Positions 28,835 to 37,676 of a DNA stretch of 64,000 nucleotides are shown here, in pieces. Each line of letters begins with the position of its first letter. Positions within the stretch are counted from its first letter, which is position 1. The stretch covers positions 42,877-106,876 of the forward strand of contig NZ_FQZQ01000016.1 in assembly GCF_900142085.1 (NCBI RefSeq), given 5' to 3'. Below the pieces are notes generated by a model, which saw nothing but the letters and a program-made list of their open reading frames with translations, was not told the DNA's origin and ran no database searches. Made by a program: the position numbers and the translations under genes. Source of the stretch: Shimia gijangensis. GTDB taxonomy: Bacteria; Pseudomonadota; Alphaproteobacteria; Rhodobacterales; Rhodobacteraceae.

Positions 28835-29328
28835 GACAGTTATTTCACTTTTCTGCTCTAACTCTTGGCGCATTTCTGGTGGCCGGCATGGGCTCAACCC
28901 CTGCGCCGGAACCGATGCCTTTGGCCTGTGATGTTCTGACTTCCTTACCGGCTGATAAACTGGTCGCTCAGGATCTGACGTATCAAACAGTACAGGACCA
29001 CGAAACCAACGGCATCCAGATGAGCATGTGCAGCGCATTGGGGGCAGATGATTTGCCGGTTGTGACCATGTTGCTGCGCCATGATGGCTCTGACGCCGAA
29101 CCGCAACCTGTCGACGCACAGCGTGAGGCCATGATCAAAAGCCTGGCTGAAACTTTTGGTCAGGACCCGACTGCGAGCTTTCCAAATGTTGGCGAGGCAG
29201 CCTTATGGATCGCCGAGATCAAGCAACTGACTGTTTGGGATCAATCAGGTCATGTGATGTTCACGCTGACTGCGCCAGAGGATCTGGCCCTTCGGATTGC
29301 AAACGAGATTGTTGCGAACCTGCCTTGA
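28831..29328 (+). CDS. Secreted protein of unknown function
   Basis: This 165-residue protein has an N-terminal signal peptide (MRQLFHFSALTLGAFLVAG). Two cysteines (CDVLTSLP and SMCSALG) could form a disulfide in the mature part. I recognise no family. Its ATG overlaps the stop of the OmpA-family gene, so the two are translated together and may work together in the periplasm or outer membrane. Confidence 0.75.
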   Translation: MRQLFHFSALTLGAFLVAGMGSTPAPEPMPLACDVLTSLPADKLVAQDLTYQTVQDHETNGIQMSMCSALGADDLPVVTMLLRHDGSDAEPQPVDAQREAMIKSLAETFGQDPTASFPNVGEAALWIAEIKQLTVWDQSGHVMFTLTAPEDLALRIANEIVANLP

Positions 29329-29357
29329 TAGAATCGTGAGGAAGCGCCCCGGGTTCG

Positions 29358-30761
29358 TTATGCCGTCAATTGCCCCTCAGGTCGCTCAAATGCCCAGACC
29401 GTCAGCTTGTCTTCGACGCCTCGGATCGCTTGATCCGGGAACTGGCGTAGCGCCTGCAGGTCGTCGTGGCCACCCTGCTCGAGAATCTTGTCACGCATTG
29501 TATCGCTGATCACCAACCGAGCATTGAGACCACGTGTCAGCGCCTCGAGTCGGGAGGCAATGTTGACGGTGTTGCCAACCACTGCAAACTCAAGCCGGTG
29601 AGCGCCAATATCTGCCAAGACAGCAGGTCCAAAATGGGCTCCAAACCCCACCCGCAGGGGTGGCTGGCCACGGGCGATCCGGTCTTCGTTCCATTCATCC
29701 AGCGCATCCATCATCGCGTGGATGCACTCAAGCGCATTCACGGCGTCGCGGTCAGTGGGTTCAGGCGTGCCAAAGGTCACCATAAGACCGTCGCCCAGGT
29801 ATTTGTCGAGCGTCCCGCCATGGCCAAACACCGCTGTTTCCATCAGACCGTGAAATTCGCGCAGGGTTTCGATCACCTCGGTGGGTTTGCGGCTGGACGC
29901 GAATTCGGTAAAGCCTACGATGTCCACAAACAGAACAGCAATATCATGGTTGCGTGTCTTTTTGAGCGGCTCGTCATTGGTGGAAAGAGCTTCGACAACG
30001 TTGGGCGAAAAGTAACGCGACAGGTTGGTACGCTCACGTTCCAGCGCCGCGTTTGACCGCAGCAATCCGTTAAAGCGCCGGACAGACACCGCCATGGTCA
30101 GGGCAACAATCACGAACACTGCAATTTCCTGAATGCGGCGCGTAATCTGATAGCTGTTTGGGTCCAGCATATGGGCCATTTCAGGCTGATCAGGGAAGGC
30201 CGCAACCATGGCTTCGGAAAGTCCGGGCAACGGATCGACGAACCAGAGAGACAAGCCCAGCGCCCCGAGCCAAAGACCCGTCGTCCAGGTTCCGATGGCA
30301 ATGACGGTCCGCCATGAGTAGGCCAGCGTACCACCCGCCAGAATGATGAAGAAGTATTTGAAGTTATCAAACCGGTACTGCATCGCATGCGGCCAGGTGA
30401 ATTCACTCAGGGGGTTTGGCCCGACCATGCCAGCCGTCATCAATACAAGATCAAACAGGATAAGCCCCAGTTCCACCCGCGATAGCCCGACTTTGCCAAC
30501 ACGCTGCATGAGCCAGCCGTTTAAAGCCAACAATGTCAGGATGCCTTCATAGTACCAAACGTCCGGCTTGGGCACCACAAACAGCAAAAGGATCCCGACC
30601 ACGATCATCGCGAACCAGCGAACCCGAACGGCCAGCGCCAGACCTTCCTGTTTGTGTTTTAACAAAACGGCCTCGGTATATTGATACTCAGGGCTGTCTT
30701 TGTCCGGAAACTCGTCGTCGCGACGACGGGCAAACAATGACAGAATGGGGGTGTTGTTCAT
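29358..30761 (-). CDS. Membrane-bound class III adenylate/guanylate cyclase
   Basis: This 467-residue protein has an N-terminal block of about six membrane helices (residues 45-245) and a C-terminal class III cyclase catalytic domain. The metal-binding Asp residues are in VLFVDIVGF and YLGDGLM, the substrate lysine is in TLDKYLGDG, and the transition-state Asn and Arg are in NTVNIASRLE. The second purine-specifying position (usually Asp or Thr) is Ala in EFAVVGN, so the choice of ATP or GTP is not certain. It converges with the secreted-protein gene. Confidence 0.9.
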   Translation of the reverse strand: MNNTPILSLFARRRDDEFPDKDSPEYQYTEAVLLKHKQEGLALAVRVRWFAMIVVGILLLFVVPKPDVWYYEGILTLLALNGWLMQRVGKVGLSRVELGLILFDLVLMTAGMVGPNPLSEFTWPHAMQYRFDNFKYFFIILAGGTLAYSWRTVIAIGTWTTGLWLGALGLSLWFVDPLPGLSEAMVAAFPDQPEMAHMLDPNSYQITRRIQEIAVFVIVALTMAVSVRRFNGLLRSNAALERERTNLSRYFSPNVVEALSTNDEPLKKTRNHDIAVLFVDIVGFTEFASSRKPTEVIETLREFHGLMETAVFGHGGTLDKYLGDGLMVTFGTPEPTDRDAVNALECIHAMMDALDEWNEDRIARGQPPLRVGFGAHFGPAVLADIGAHRLEFAVVGNTVNIASRLEALTRGLNARLVISDTMRDKILEQGGHDDLQALRQFPDQAIRGVEDKLTVWAFERPEGQLTA

Positions 30762-30824
30762 GGGGTGAGGCCTTTGAGCAAACGGTTCGCCCTAGATAGT
30801 GGCACAAACCGAGACTTAAAGCCC

Positions 30825-30852
30825 AAAAAAACCCCGCCGACATGCGGCGGGG
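30825..30852 (-). terminator. Rho-independent terminator of ccrM
   Basis: An 8-bp GC-only stem (CCCCGCCG with CGGCGGGG, 30832-30852, five-base loop) is followed on the minus strand by seven T. It lies 72 bases downstream of the ccrM stop. Confidence 0.85.
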
Positions 30853-30924
30853 TAAGTCAAAGTGCCTTGTGTAAGTCAGGCCACAGGCACCGGCGGTATT
30901 CTTGGGTAGTCTTGGAGGTAATTC

Positions 30925-32133
<1,209 letters not shown>

Positions 32134-32146
32134 AATAGGTTAGTTT

Positions 32147-32764
32147 TTATGCTTGATACAACATATTGTGGACGGGTTTGAACGAACGTCTATGGTGTGG
32201 GGTCACCCCAAGATTTTGCAGCGCTTCTTTGTGGCTTTTTGACGGATATCCGGCGTTGGTTTCCCATCCATAACCGGGGAACTGTTGCGCCAAATCCCAC
32301 ATGATCCGATCCCGACATATTTTCGCCACAATTGAAGCCGCCGAAATCGACAGTGATTTGGCATCTCCTTTGATGATGGCTTCGGTGGAACCGGTCAGAC
32401 CGCGGGGGATCATATTGCCATCGATCAGCAAATGATCCGGCGTTTGGGACAAACCCGCGACCGCACGCTCCATTGCCAGATGGCTGGCACGCAGGATGTT
32501 GATCTCGTCGATCTCTTCGACACTGGCATGCGCGATGCACACATCCGAAGACGCCATGATCAGATCGTACAGTACCTCGCGCTTTTTTGCGCTGAGCGCT
32601 TTGGAGTCGTTCAGCCCGTCGGGAATATTCGATGGGTCCAAAACCACAGCCGCGGCTGTCACCGGCCCGGCAATTGGGCCACGCCCCACTTCGTCCACCC
32701 CGGCAATGCGCATCGCGCCATTTTGCCGTGCAAGGATTTCATATGAAAAATCTGGTCCAGTCAT
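32147..32764 (-). CDS. rnhB: Ribonuclease HII
   Basis: This 205-residue enzyme cuts RNA in RNA-DNA hybrids, including single ribonucleotides. The active site begins GVDEVGRGPIAGPV (D24, E25), with ADALLIDG-like LLIDGN and SIVAKICRDRIM further on. The ATG at 32764 is chosen; a TTG four codons upstream is possible and neither has a strong ribosome site. It precedes ccrM on the same strand. Confidence 0.94.
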   Translation of the reverse strand: MTGPDFSYEILARQNGAMRIAGVDEVGRGPIAGPVTAAAVVLDPSNIPDGLNDSKALSAKKREVLYDLIMASSDVCIAHASVEEIDEINILRASHLAMERAVAGLSQTPDHLLIDGNMIPRGLTGSTEAIIKGDAKSLSISAASIVAKICRDRIMWDLAQQFPGYGWETNAGYPSKSHKEALQNLGVTPHHRRSFKPVHNMLYQA

Positions 32765-32800
32765 GTTGGGGTTCAACAGGATCGCAAGGAGCCGCGCAAG

Positions 32801-32834
32801 TAAAAAGCCCCGGACAGAACCAACTGTCCGGGGC
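32801..32834 (-). terminator. Rho-independent terminator of the basic secreted-protein gene
   Basis: An 11-bp perfect stem (GCCCCGGACAG with its complement, 32807-32834, six-base loop) is followed on the minus strand by five T. It separates the gene at 32878-33321 from rnhB. Confidence 0.87.
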
Positions 32835-32877
32835 CGGTCAGAGGGCGATGCCGGACGCCCCCTGCTGCTCGACTGGA

Positions 32878-33321
32878 TTAGTGGCGTGCGACTTCAAAAC
32901 CATTGCGACGCAGGCATCGCGGTTTGTAACCGTGGCGCACTCCGTTGTACGTGTGGCGGCTTACGCGACAGGTTTCGGGCAGACGGTGGGCTTGGTGGTA
33001 GTGACGGTTAACACAGCGTTTCCCAATCATCCGCACCATACCATTCTGTGTTTCATGATGTTTAAGGCAACGGGCCGGGATCGGTGCAAGACGACGCGCG
33101 CGTCGCGGCAGCGGTCGCGGTTCAACTGTGCGAGGGCGATAGGGCGAGGTTGTGCTGACGCGTGGTTCGTTGCGGTCCTCGATTGCCTGAGTTAGCGCAT
33201 AGATGGCGGCGGCACCTAAGATGAATTTGATAACATCTTCGTCGGCGCGTGCCGGAACTGCGGAAATACCGGTCACTGTGATGGCGGCGGCAACGATGGT
33301 GGCGATAAACTTGCGGGACAT
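32878..33321 (-). CDS. Small basic secreted protein of unknown function
   Basis: This 147-residue protein has a signal peptide (MSRKFIATIVAAAITVTG... ending near ARA), a short helical stretch (DVIKFILGAAAIYALTQAIED) and then a strongly basic Pro/Arg/His-rich tail with four cysteines (CLKHHE, CVNRHYHQ, CRVSRH, CLRRNG). Similar short proteins with an Arg/His-rich C-terminus occur in Rhodobacteraceae, but I cannot assign a function. GAAAGGAAA precedes the ATG at 33321. A strong terminator follows. Confidence 0.78.
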   Translation of the reverse strand: MSRKFIATIVAAAITVTGISAVPARADEDVIKFILGAAAIYALTQAIEDRNEPRVSTTSPYRPRTVEPRPLPRRARRLAPIPARCLKHHETQNGMVRMIGKRCVNRHYHQAHRLPETCRVSRHTYNGVRHGYKPRCLRRNGFEVARH

Positions 33322-33503
33322 GGGGTTTCCTTTCGAACGAGGGTGACGGAAGTCTTGGACCGGCACGAACACCGGAGTGGATGACCCAACCCTCGCCCTG
33401 ATCCCAAAAGACAGGCAATAACGCCCCCTTGTTATCGAATATCAGGGGCACAAAGTGGTTGTTGTTATTGAATATCGCCCGCATTCAGAGCAATCATGGA
33501 GCC

Positions 33504-33794
33504 ATGAAACATCTTGTCGCCATAACCTTTTTTGCCTGCATGTCTGTGCTCGCTGCTCCGGTATCCGCCGAGCAGTGTTATGCCGACTACAAGGCCAAGA
33601 AGGACAGTCCTCTACGCCTGCACTATGGTGTGGTGGAACTTTATCAGGGTTGCTCGAAGAATTCGGCAAAGACCGAAATTTCGGGCCGCATTTCACAGGA
33701 CGGATGGAAACTGCTGAATGTGCTGTCCATCTTTGATGCCTCAGGGCTTGCCGGAAAGGACTCCAGTGCCGGACAATTCTATCTCCGCTATTGA
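33504..33794 (+). CDS. Small exported protein of unknown function
   Basis: This 96-residue protein has a clear signal peptide (MKHLVAITFFACMSVLAAPVSA) and a mature part starting EQCYADYKAKKD, with two cysteines likely to form a disulfide. GGAG lies four bases before the ATG. Its 3' end overlaps the start of the membrane winged-helix gene by 29 bases in another frame, which suggests coupled translation. Confidence 0.7.
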   Translation: MKHLVAITFFACMSVLAAPVSAEQCYADYKAKKDSPLRLHYGVVELYQGCSKNSAKTEISGRISQDGWKLLNVLSIFDASGLAGKDSSAGQFYLRY

Positions 33795-34470
33795 GGCGCG
33801 TCGCCACGGGGGGCGTGTTGTCACCTTTGGAATCGCGGGAATCGTCGCCTTGTTGCTGGCGGCTGCCGTGCTTTTGTTTCTGGCATTGCCGGATGCCAAT
33901 GCTTTTAACGCGCGCGTCGAACAGTTGTTTCTTGAGAATGACAATCTGACCGGGCAGGCCGAAATCAAACTGCTGGAAATTCTCGCACAATCGGGCACAG
34001 CGTTTTCCGACACACTGGCCAGTTATCGGATGGTGATCTTTGTATTGCTGGTATTTGCCACGGCCATGTTGATTGCCGCTTTGGTGTTTCTTGTGATGCT
34101 GGTGGTGATGAACCGGCGCATGGCGGCGATTGAACGATCGGGCATTCAGGTCAACTCCCTGCTGATCAGCCGCGAAGAAAAGACCGTTTATCTGAACAAC
34201 ATGGACTTTAAACTGACCGATGCGGCAATGGAGACTCTGTCGGTGCTGGCCGAGGCGCGCATGGATGATGACATGATGAGTGGTGTGCAGATCGAAGCGG
34301 TGATTTCAGGCCGCTCTGAGGCGGATTGCGAAGAAGCCGCCGGAGCAACGCGGATCAAAAGATTGCGCGACAGTCTGGGCAATCAGCTGGTCAGCGAGTT
34401 GTTGGTTAAAAACATCGCGCGCAAGGGTTATATGTTGGCTATCGACAAGGATGTTATTCGCGTGTTGTGA
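33766..34470 (+). CDS. Two-TM protein with C-terminal OmpR-like winged helix
   Basis: This 234-residue protein has membrane helices at about 19-41 and 89-114, with basic flanks (RRHGGR, NRRM) that place the roughly 47-residue loop in the periplasm and both termini in the cytoplasm. Residues 137-234 read like an OmpR/ToxR winged helix: KTVYLNNMDFKLTDAAMETL, then RIKRLRDSLG, then ARKGYML. This would be a membrane-bound one-component regulator with the DNA-binding domain after the membrane segments, the reverse of ToxR/CadC. GTG at 33766 with AAAGGA upstream is the likely start. No residue identifies the signal. Confidence 0.72.
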   Translation: MPDNSISAIEARRHGGRVVTFGIAGIVALLLAAAVLLFLALPDANAFNARVEQLFLENDNLTGQAEIKLLEILAQSGTAFSDTLASYRMVIFVLLVFATAMLIAALVFLVMLVVMNRRMAAIERSGIQVNSLLISREEKTVYLNNMDFKLTDAAMETLSVLAEARMDDDMMSGVQIEAVISGRSEADCEEAAGATRIKRLRDSLGNQLVSELLVKNIARKGYMLAIDKDVIRVL

Positions 34471-34502
34471 TGCCCCGGCACGCAGCAGGGGAACGACACA
34501 AT

Positions 34503-35714
34503 ATGGCATGGCCTTCTAATCGCGACGACAATCAGGACAAGCTTGATGCGTTGCGCGACAAGTTTGCAGAAAGTGATGCCGCGGCCGGGATCGAAACCAC
34601 CGAGGATTTCCAGCCGTTCAACCAAATCAACGACATGTTTACGCGTGCCTTCTGGGATGACTCTGTGCGCAGCAAGCACACGGATGCGTTTTTTGAAAGC
34701 TATCGGATGCAGGCGACCTATCGCAAAGGCGATGGTTTTCGGCAAAAGGATTTTGCCCTGCGCAACGCCAGCTGGCTGATCTCGGACGTGATTTCGGATC
34801 GTGGCGCTGCCGAGGGCCGTCGCGAAGGATTTCAGGCGCCAATTGCGGCCGATACGCCCGTCGCCGAAACCCGCGCCGAGATTGATGACCCGGACAAGAT
34901 GGCCGCCGAGGTCAAACGCATAGCCCAGTTCTTTGGCGCAGATCTGGTGGGCATCACCGAAATGGACGAACGCTGGCTCTATGCATCGCGGGTAGATACG
35001 CGGGACTTTTCCGAAGCGCCAAATGAGCTGCCCGAAGGCATGACATCGGTCATCGTTCTGGGCCACCAGATGGAGCGCGAATTGGTCGCCACCTATCCCA
35101 GCGCCCTGGCCGGAGCCGCGACGGGACGCGAGTATTCGCACGAAGCGGCGATTGTCATGCAATTGGCCGCCTACATCCGCAATCTGGGCTATGAGGCAGT
35201 GGCGTCGATGAACGACACTGGTTTGGTCATTCCCTATGCGGTTAAGGCGGGGCTTGGTGAATATGCCCGCAACCAGATGGTAATCACGCCCGAGTTCGGG
35301 CCGCGTTTGCGGTTTTCCAAAATCTTCACGTCTCTGCCGCTGACGCATGACATTGCCGAAAAGCTGGGAGTGGCGGCGTTTTGCGATATCTGCACCAAAT
35401 GCGCCGATGCCTGTCCGGCCAAGGCCTTGCCCTATGGCCCACCGGAAACCTCGAACGAGGATCAATCTTCTATCAGCGGCGTGAAGAAATGGACGTCGGA
35501 TGCCAAGGCTTGTTTTGGCTATTGGGCGAAACTTCGGTCGGACTGTGCGATCTGTATGCGGGTTTGCCCATTTAACCGGGACTTTTCAAAGCCAGAGAAC
35601 CGGATGTGGCTGCGTCTGGCTTTGTCGCGGTTTCGCAAATGGGCCCTCTGGTGGGATCAGAAGCGCCCGCAAGATGCCCGCTTGAAACCGACTGATTGGT
35701 GGTCAGGCACATAA
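34503..35714 (+). CDS. Reductive-dehalogenase-like corrinoid iron-sulfur protein
   Basis: This 403-residue soluble protein has a corrinoid-binding fold related to RdhA and QueG (VKRIAQFFGADLVGIT, VIVLGHQM, YEAVASMNDTG, VKAGLGEYARNQMVITPEFGPRLRFSKI as successive motifs) and two 4Fe-4S sites: CDICTKCADACP, and a C...CAICMRVCP set. No Tat signal is seen, unlike respiratory RdhA enzymes, so a cytoplasmic reductase is likely. The substrate is unknown. AGGGGA precedes the ATG at 34503. It follows the membrane winged-helix gene by 32 bases and may be its target or operon partner. Confidence 0.75.
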   Translation: MAWPSNRDDNQDKLDALRDKFAESDAAAGIETTEDFQPFNQINDMFTRAFWDDSVRSKHTDAFFESYRMQATYRKGDGFRQKDFALRNASWLISDVISDRGAAEGRREGFQAPIAADTPVAETRAEIDDPDKMAAEVKRIAQFFGADLVGITEMDERWLYASRVDTRDFSEAPNELPEGMTSVIVLGHQMERELVATYPSALAGAATGREYSHEAAIVMQLAAYIRNLGYEAVASMNDTGLVIPYAVKAGLGEYARNQMVITPEFGPRLRFSKIFTSLPLTHDIAEKLGVAAFCDICTKCADACPAKALPYGPPETSNEDQSSISGVKKWTSDAKACFGYWAKLRSDCAICMRVCPFNRDFSKPENRMWLRLALSRFRKWALWWDQKRPQDARLKPTDWWSGT

Positions 35715-35792
35715 AGTTGACCCTTCGCCTCTTGGCATCTGGCGTTTGAGCCCACATCTTTGTCGTCTGATTAAGCCGACAGGAAAAACGCC

Positions 35793-37349
35793 GTGAGCCT
35801 TCATCATCGTGATCTATCGCAGGACTATGCCATCCGGGTGGAGCCGCTTGAGGGGATTGTACGTGCTTGGAATGGCGACACGTTGATTGCTGAATCCACA
35901 CGCGCACAGGTGATGTATGAAACCCGCCTGCCCCCGGCAATTTATTTTCCGCGCGAAGATGTGCTGGCCGATCTGTCCGATCCAACGGACCTCAAGACTT
36001 TTTGCCCTTTCAAAGGCACGGCGCGGTATCGCAACATGTTGGTGAACGGCGAGACCGTGACCAACGCGGTTTGGGGTTATGACAATCCATTGCCCGAAAG
36101 CCGAAACATTGATGGTCATATCGGGTTTATGCCGGGGGCAACGACGCGGATTGATTTTGGTGACAACGAACTGGCCAAGCCAACCGAGGGGCACATCAGT
36201 GCGCCGCTGGTAGATTGGCTGCTGCGCACGGCCCCGTTTTACAAAACACCCGAAGAGTTCACCACCGCGCTGGCCGAACAACTGCTGGCCAATGGCGTAG
36301 CGGTGTCGCGGATGTCGGTGATGATCTGGTCTTTGCATCCGTCGATCGCCGGCCGCCACTATATCTGGCGCAAGGGTGAGGACGAGCTGACCACGATGGC
36401 ACCGTCTTATGAAATCTTCGACCATCCCGCATTTGTCGAAAGCCCGCTTTACCACGTCTCGAAAGGCCGGGGCGGGGTGCGTCAGAAAATTGGTGTGGAT
36501 TACAAGGACAACAGCTTTCCGATCATCGAAGACCTGCGCGCCGAAGGGGCCAGTGACTATGTCGCCATGCCGCTGATGTTTTCCAACGGCAAGGCCAATG
36601 TCCTGACCATCACCTGCGATCACCCGGACGGGTTTACCACAGGCAATCTGGGGCTGGTGTTTGAGTGCAGCTTTATGATTGGCCGCATATTTGAGGTCTT
36701 TGCCTTGCAGGATACGGCTCAGGGCGTTCTGGAAACCTATGTCGGCAAACGCACAGGCGCGCGCGTTCTGGGTGGAGATATTCGTCGCGGAGACGGCGAC
36801 GAGATTGACGCCGCCATCATGTTCTGTGACTTGCGCGCGTCGAGCCGGTTGGTTCAGGAGTTGGGGCAGGCAGACTATATCGAAACCCTGAATGAGTTTT
36901 TCGATACAGTCACAGACTGCGTGCATGAACATGGCGGTGAGGTGCTGAAGTTCATTGGGGACGCTGTGCTGGCGGTTTTTCCAGACGATGGTGATGCCGA
37001 CAAAGCCCGCCGCGAGGCCCTGACTGCTGCGCGAGACATAACGGATCGGTTGACTGAGTTGCGCAAAGAAGGACGCCAGAGCGATTGTTCGATTGGCATT
37101 TCATTTGGCCGTGTGACTTACGGCAATATCGGCTCGCGCGAGCGGCTGGATTTTACGGTGATTGGACACGCCGCCAACGTGGCCGCACGACTGGGCGATC
37201 ACGGCAAAAAGGCCGGGTTCCGGATTGTCGCCACCAGCGATTTCGACAGCGGCGAATGCACCTGTGAGCCACTGGGTGAAGTGCCCCTGCACAACGTACG
37301 GCTTCCGGTTGATTGTGTCGGTGTGTCCGAAAGCAAACACCCCAATTAG
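35793..37349 (+). CDS. DUF427 fused to a class III nucleotide cyclase
   Basis: This 518-residue protein has three parts. Residues about 15-118 are a DUF427 domain (VRAWNGDTLIAESTRA, YFPREDV, CPFKGTARY, AVWGYDNPLPE). Residues about 130-310 form a GAF-like region I cannot identify firmly. Residues about 335-518 are a class III cyclase with metal Asp residues in IMFCDLRAS and FIGDAVLAV, substrate Lys in VLKFIGD, Thr at the purine-specifying position in FTVIGHAAN, and Asn/Arg in ANVAARL. It is soluble, with a GTG start after AGGAAAAA. The product (cAMP or cGMP) and the sensed ligand are unknown. Confidence 0.85.
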   Translation: MSLHHRDLSQDYAIRVEPLEGIVRAWNGDTLIAESTRAQVMYETRLPPAIYFPREDVLADLSDPTDLKTFCPFKGTARYRNMLVNGETVTNAVWGYDNPLPESRNIDGHIGFMPGATTRIDFGDNELAKPTEGHISAPLVDWLLRTAPFYKTPEEFTTALAEQLLANGVAVSRMSVMIWSLHPSIAGRHYIWRKGEDELTTMAPSYEIFDHPAFVESPLYHVSKGRGGVRQKIGVDYKDNSFPIIEDLRAEGASDYVAMPLMFSNGKANVLTITCDHPDGFTTGNLGLVFECSFMIGRIFEVFALQDTAQGVLETYVGKRTGARVLGGDIRRGDGDEIDAAIMFCDLRASSRLVQELGQADYIETLNEFFDTVTDCVHEHGGEVLKFIGDAVLAVFPDDGDADKARREALTAARDITDRLTELRKEGRQSDCSIGISFGRVTYGNIGSRERLDFTVIGHAANVAARLGDHGKKAGFRIVATSDFDSGECTCEPLGEVPLHNVRLPVDCVGVSESKHPN

Positions 37350-37676
37350 CCCCAATCAGAGTACTTTTCTTGGCGAAACCCTGACGCCAATCGGTGCTTG
37401 GCGTGTAAGCTTGTGTTTTCTGTCGGGAATATGGTCAATTGACGATAGGGAAAGTTGATCTCAATCCTATGCAAGCAACGCTGTTTGATGCTAGGGTTTC
37501 GCCCGTGTCCTTTTCTTTCTGGTCAGCACACACGTCACCTATGCCATATAAGTACACGGTAGACGCGAATGCCGCCGGCATCTGGACGCAAAGGTTTTAA
37601 ACACTGGTTTGATCTTGGATTTGGATCGGATCCAGATCGGGATCAATTAAGACTATCTCTGACCAAAGGGGACTAC
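37350..37676. other. Intergenic region before arylsulfatase
   Basis: This 327-base region has no convincing gene. Its right part has an imperfect symmetric element: TTGATC at 37609-37614 and GATCAA at 37641-37646 flank a central GGATCGGATCC. It could be an operator for the sulfatase promoter. Confidence 0.4.

Noticed and set aside
34428..35465. A 345-codon open frame on the minus strand opposite the reductive-dehalogenase-like gene
   Set aside because: It has no family features and mirrors the codon pattern of the real gene; long antisense frames are expected in GC-rich coding DNA.
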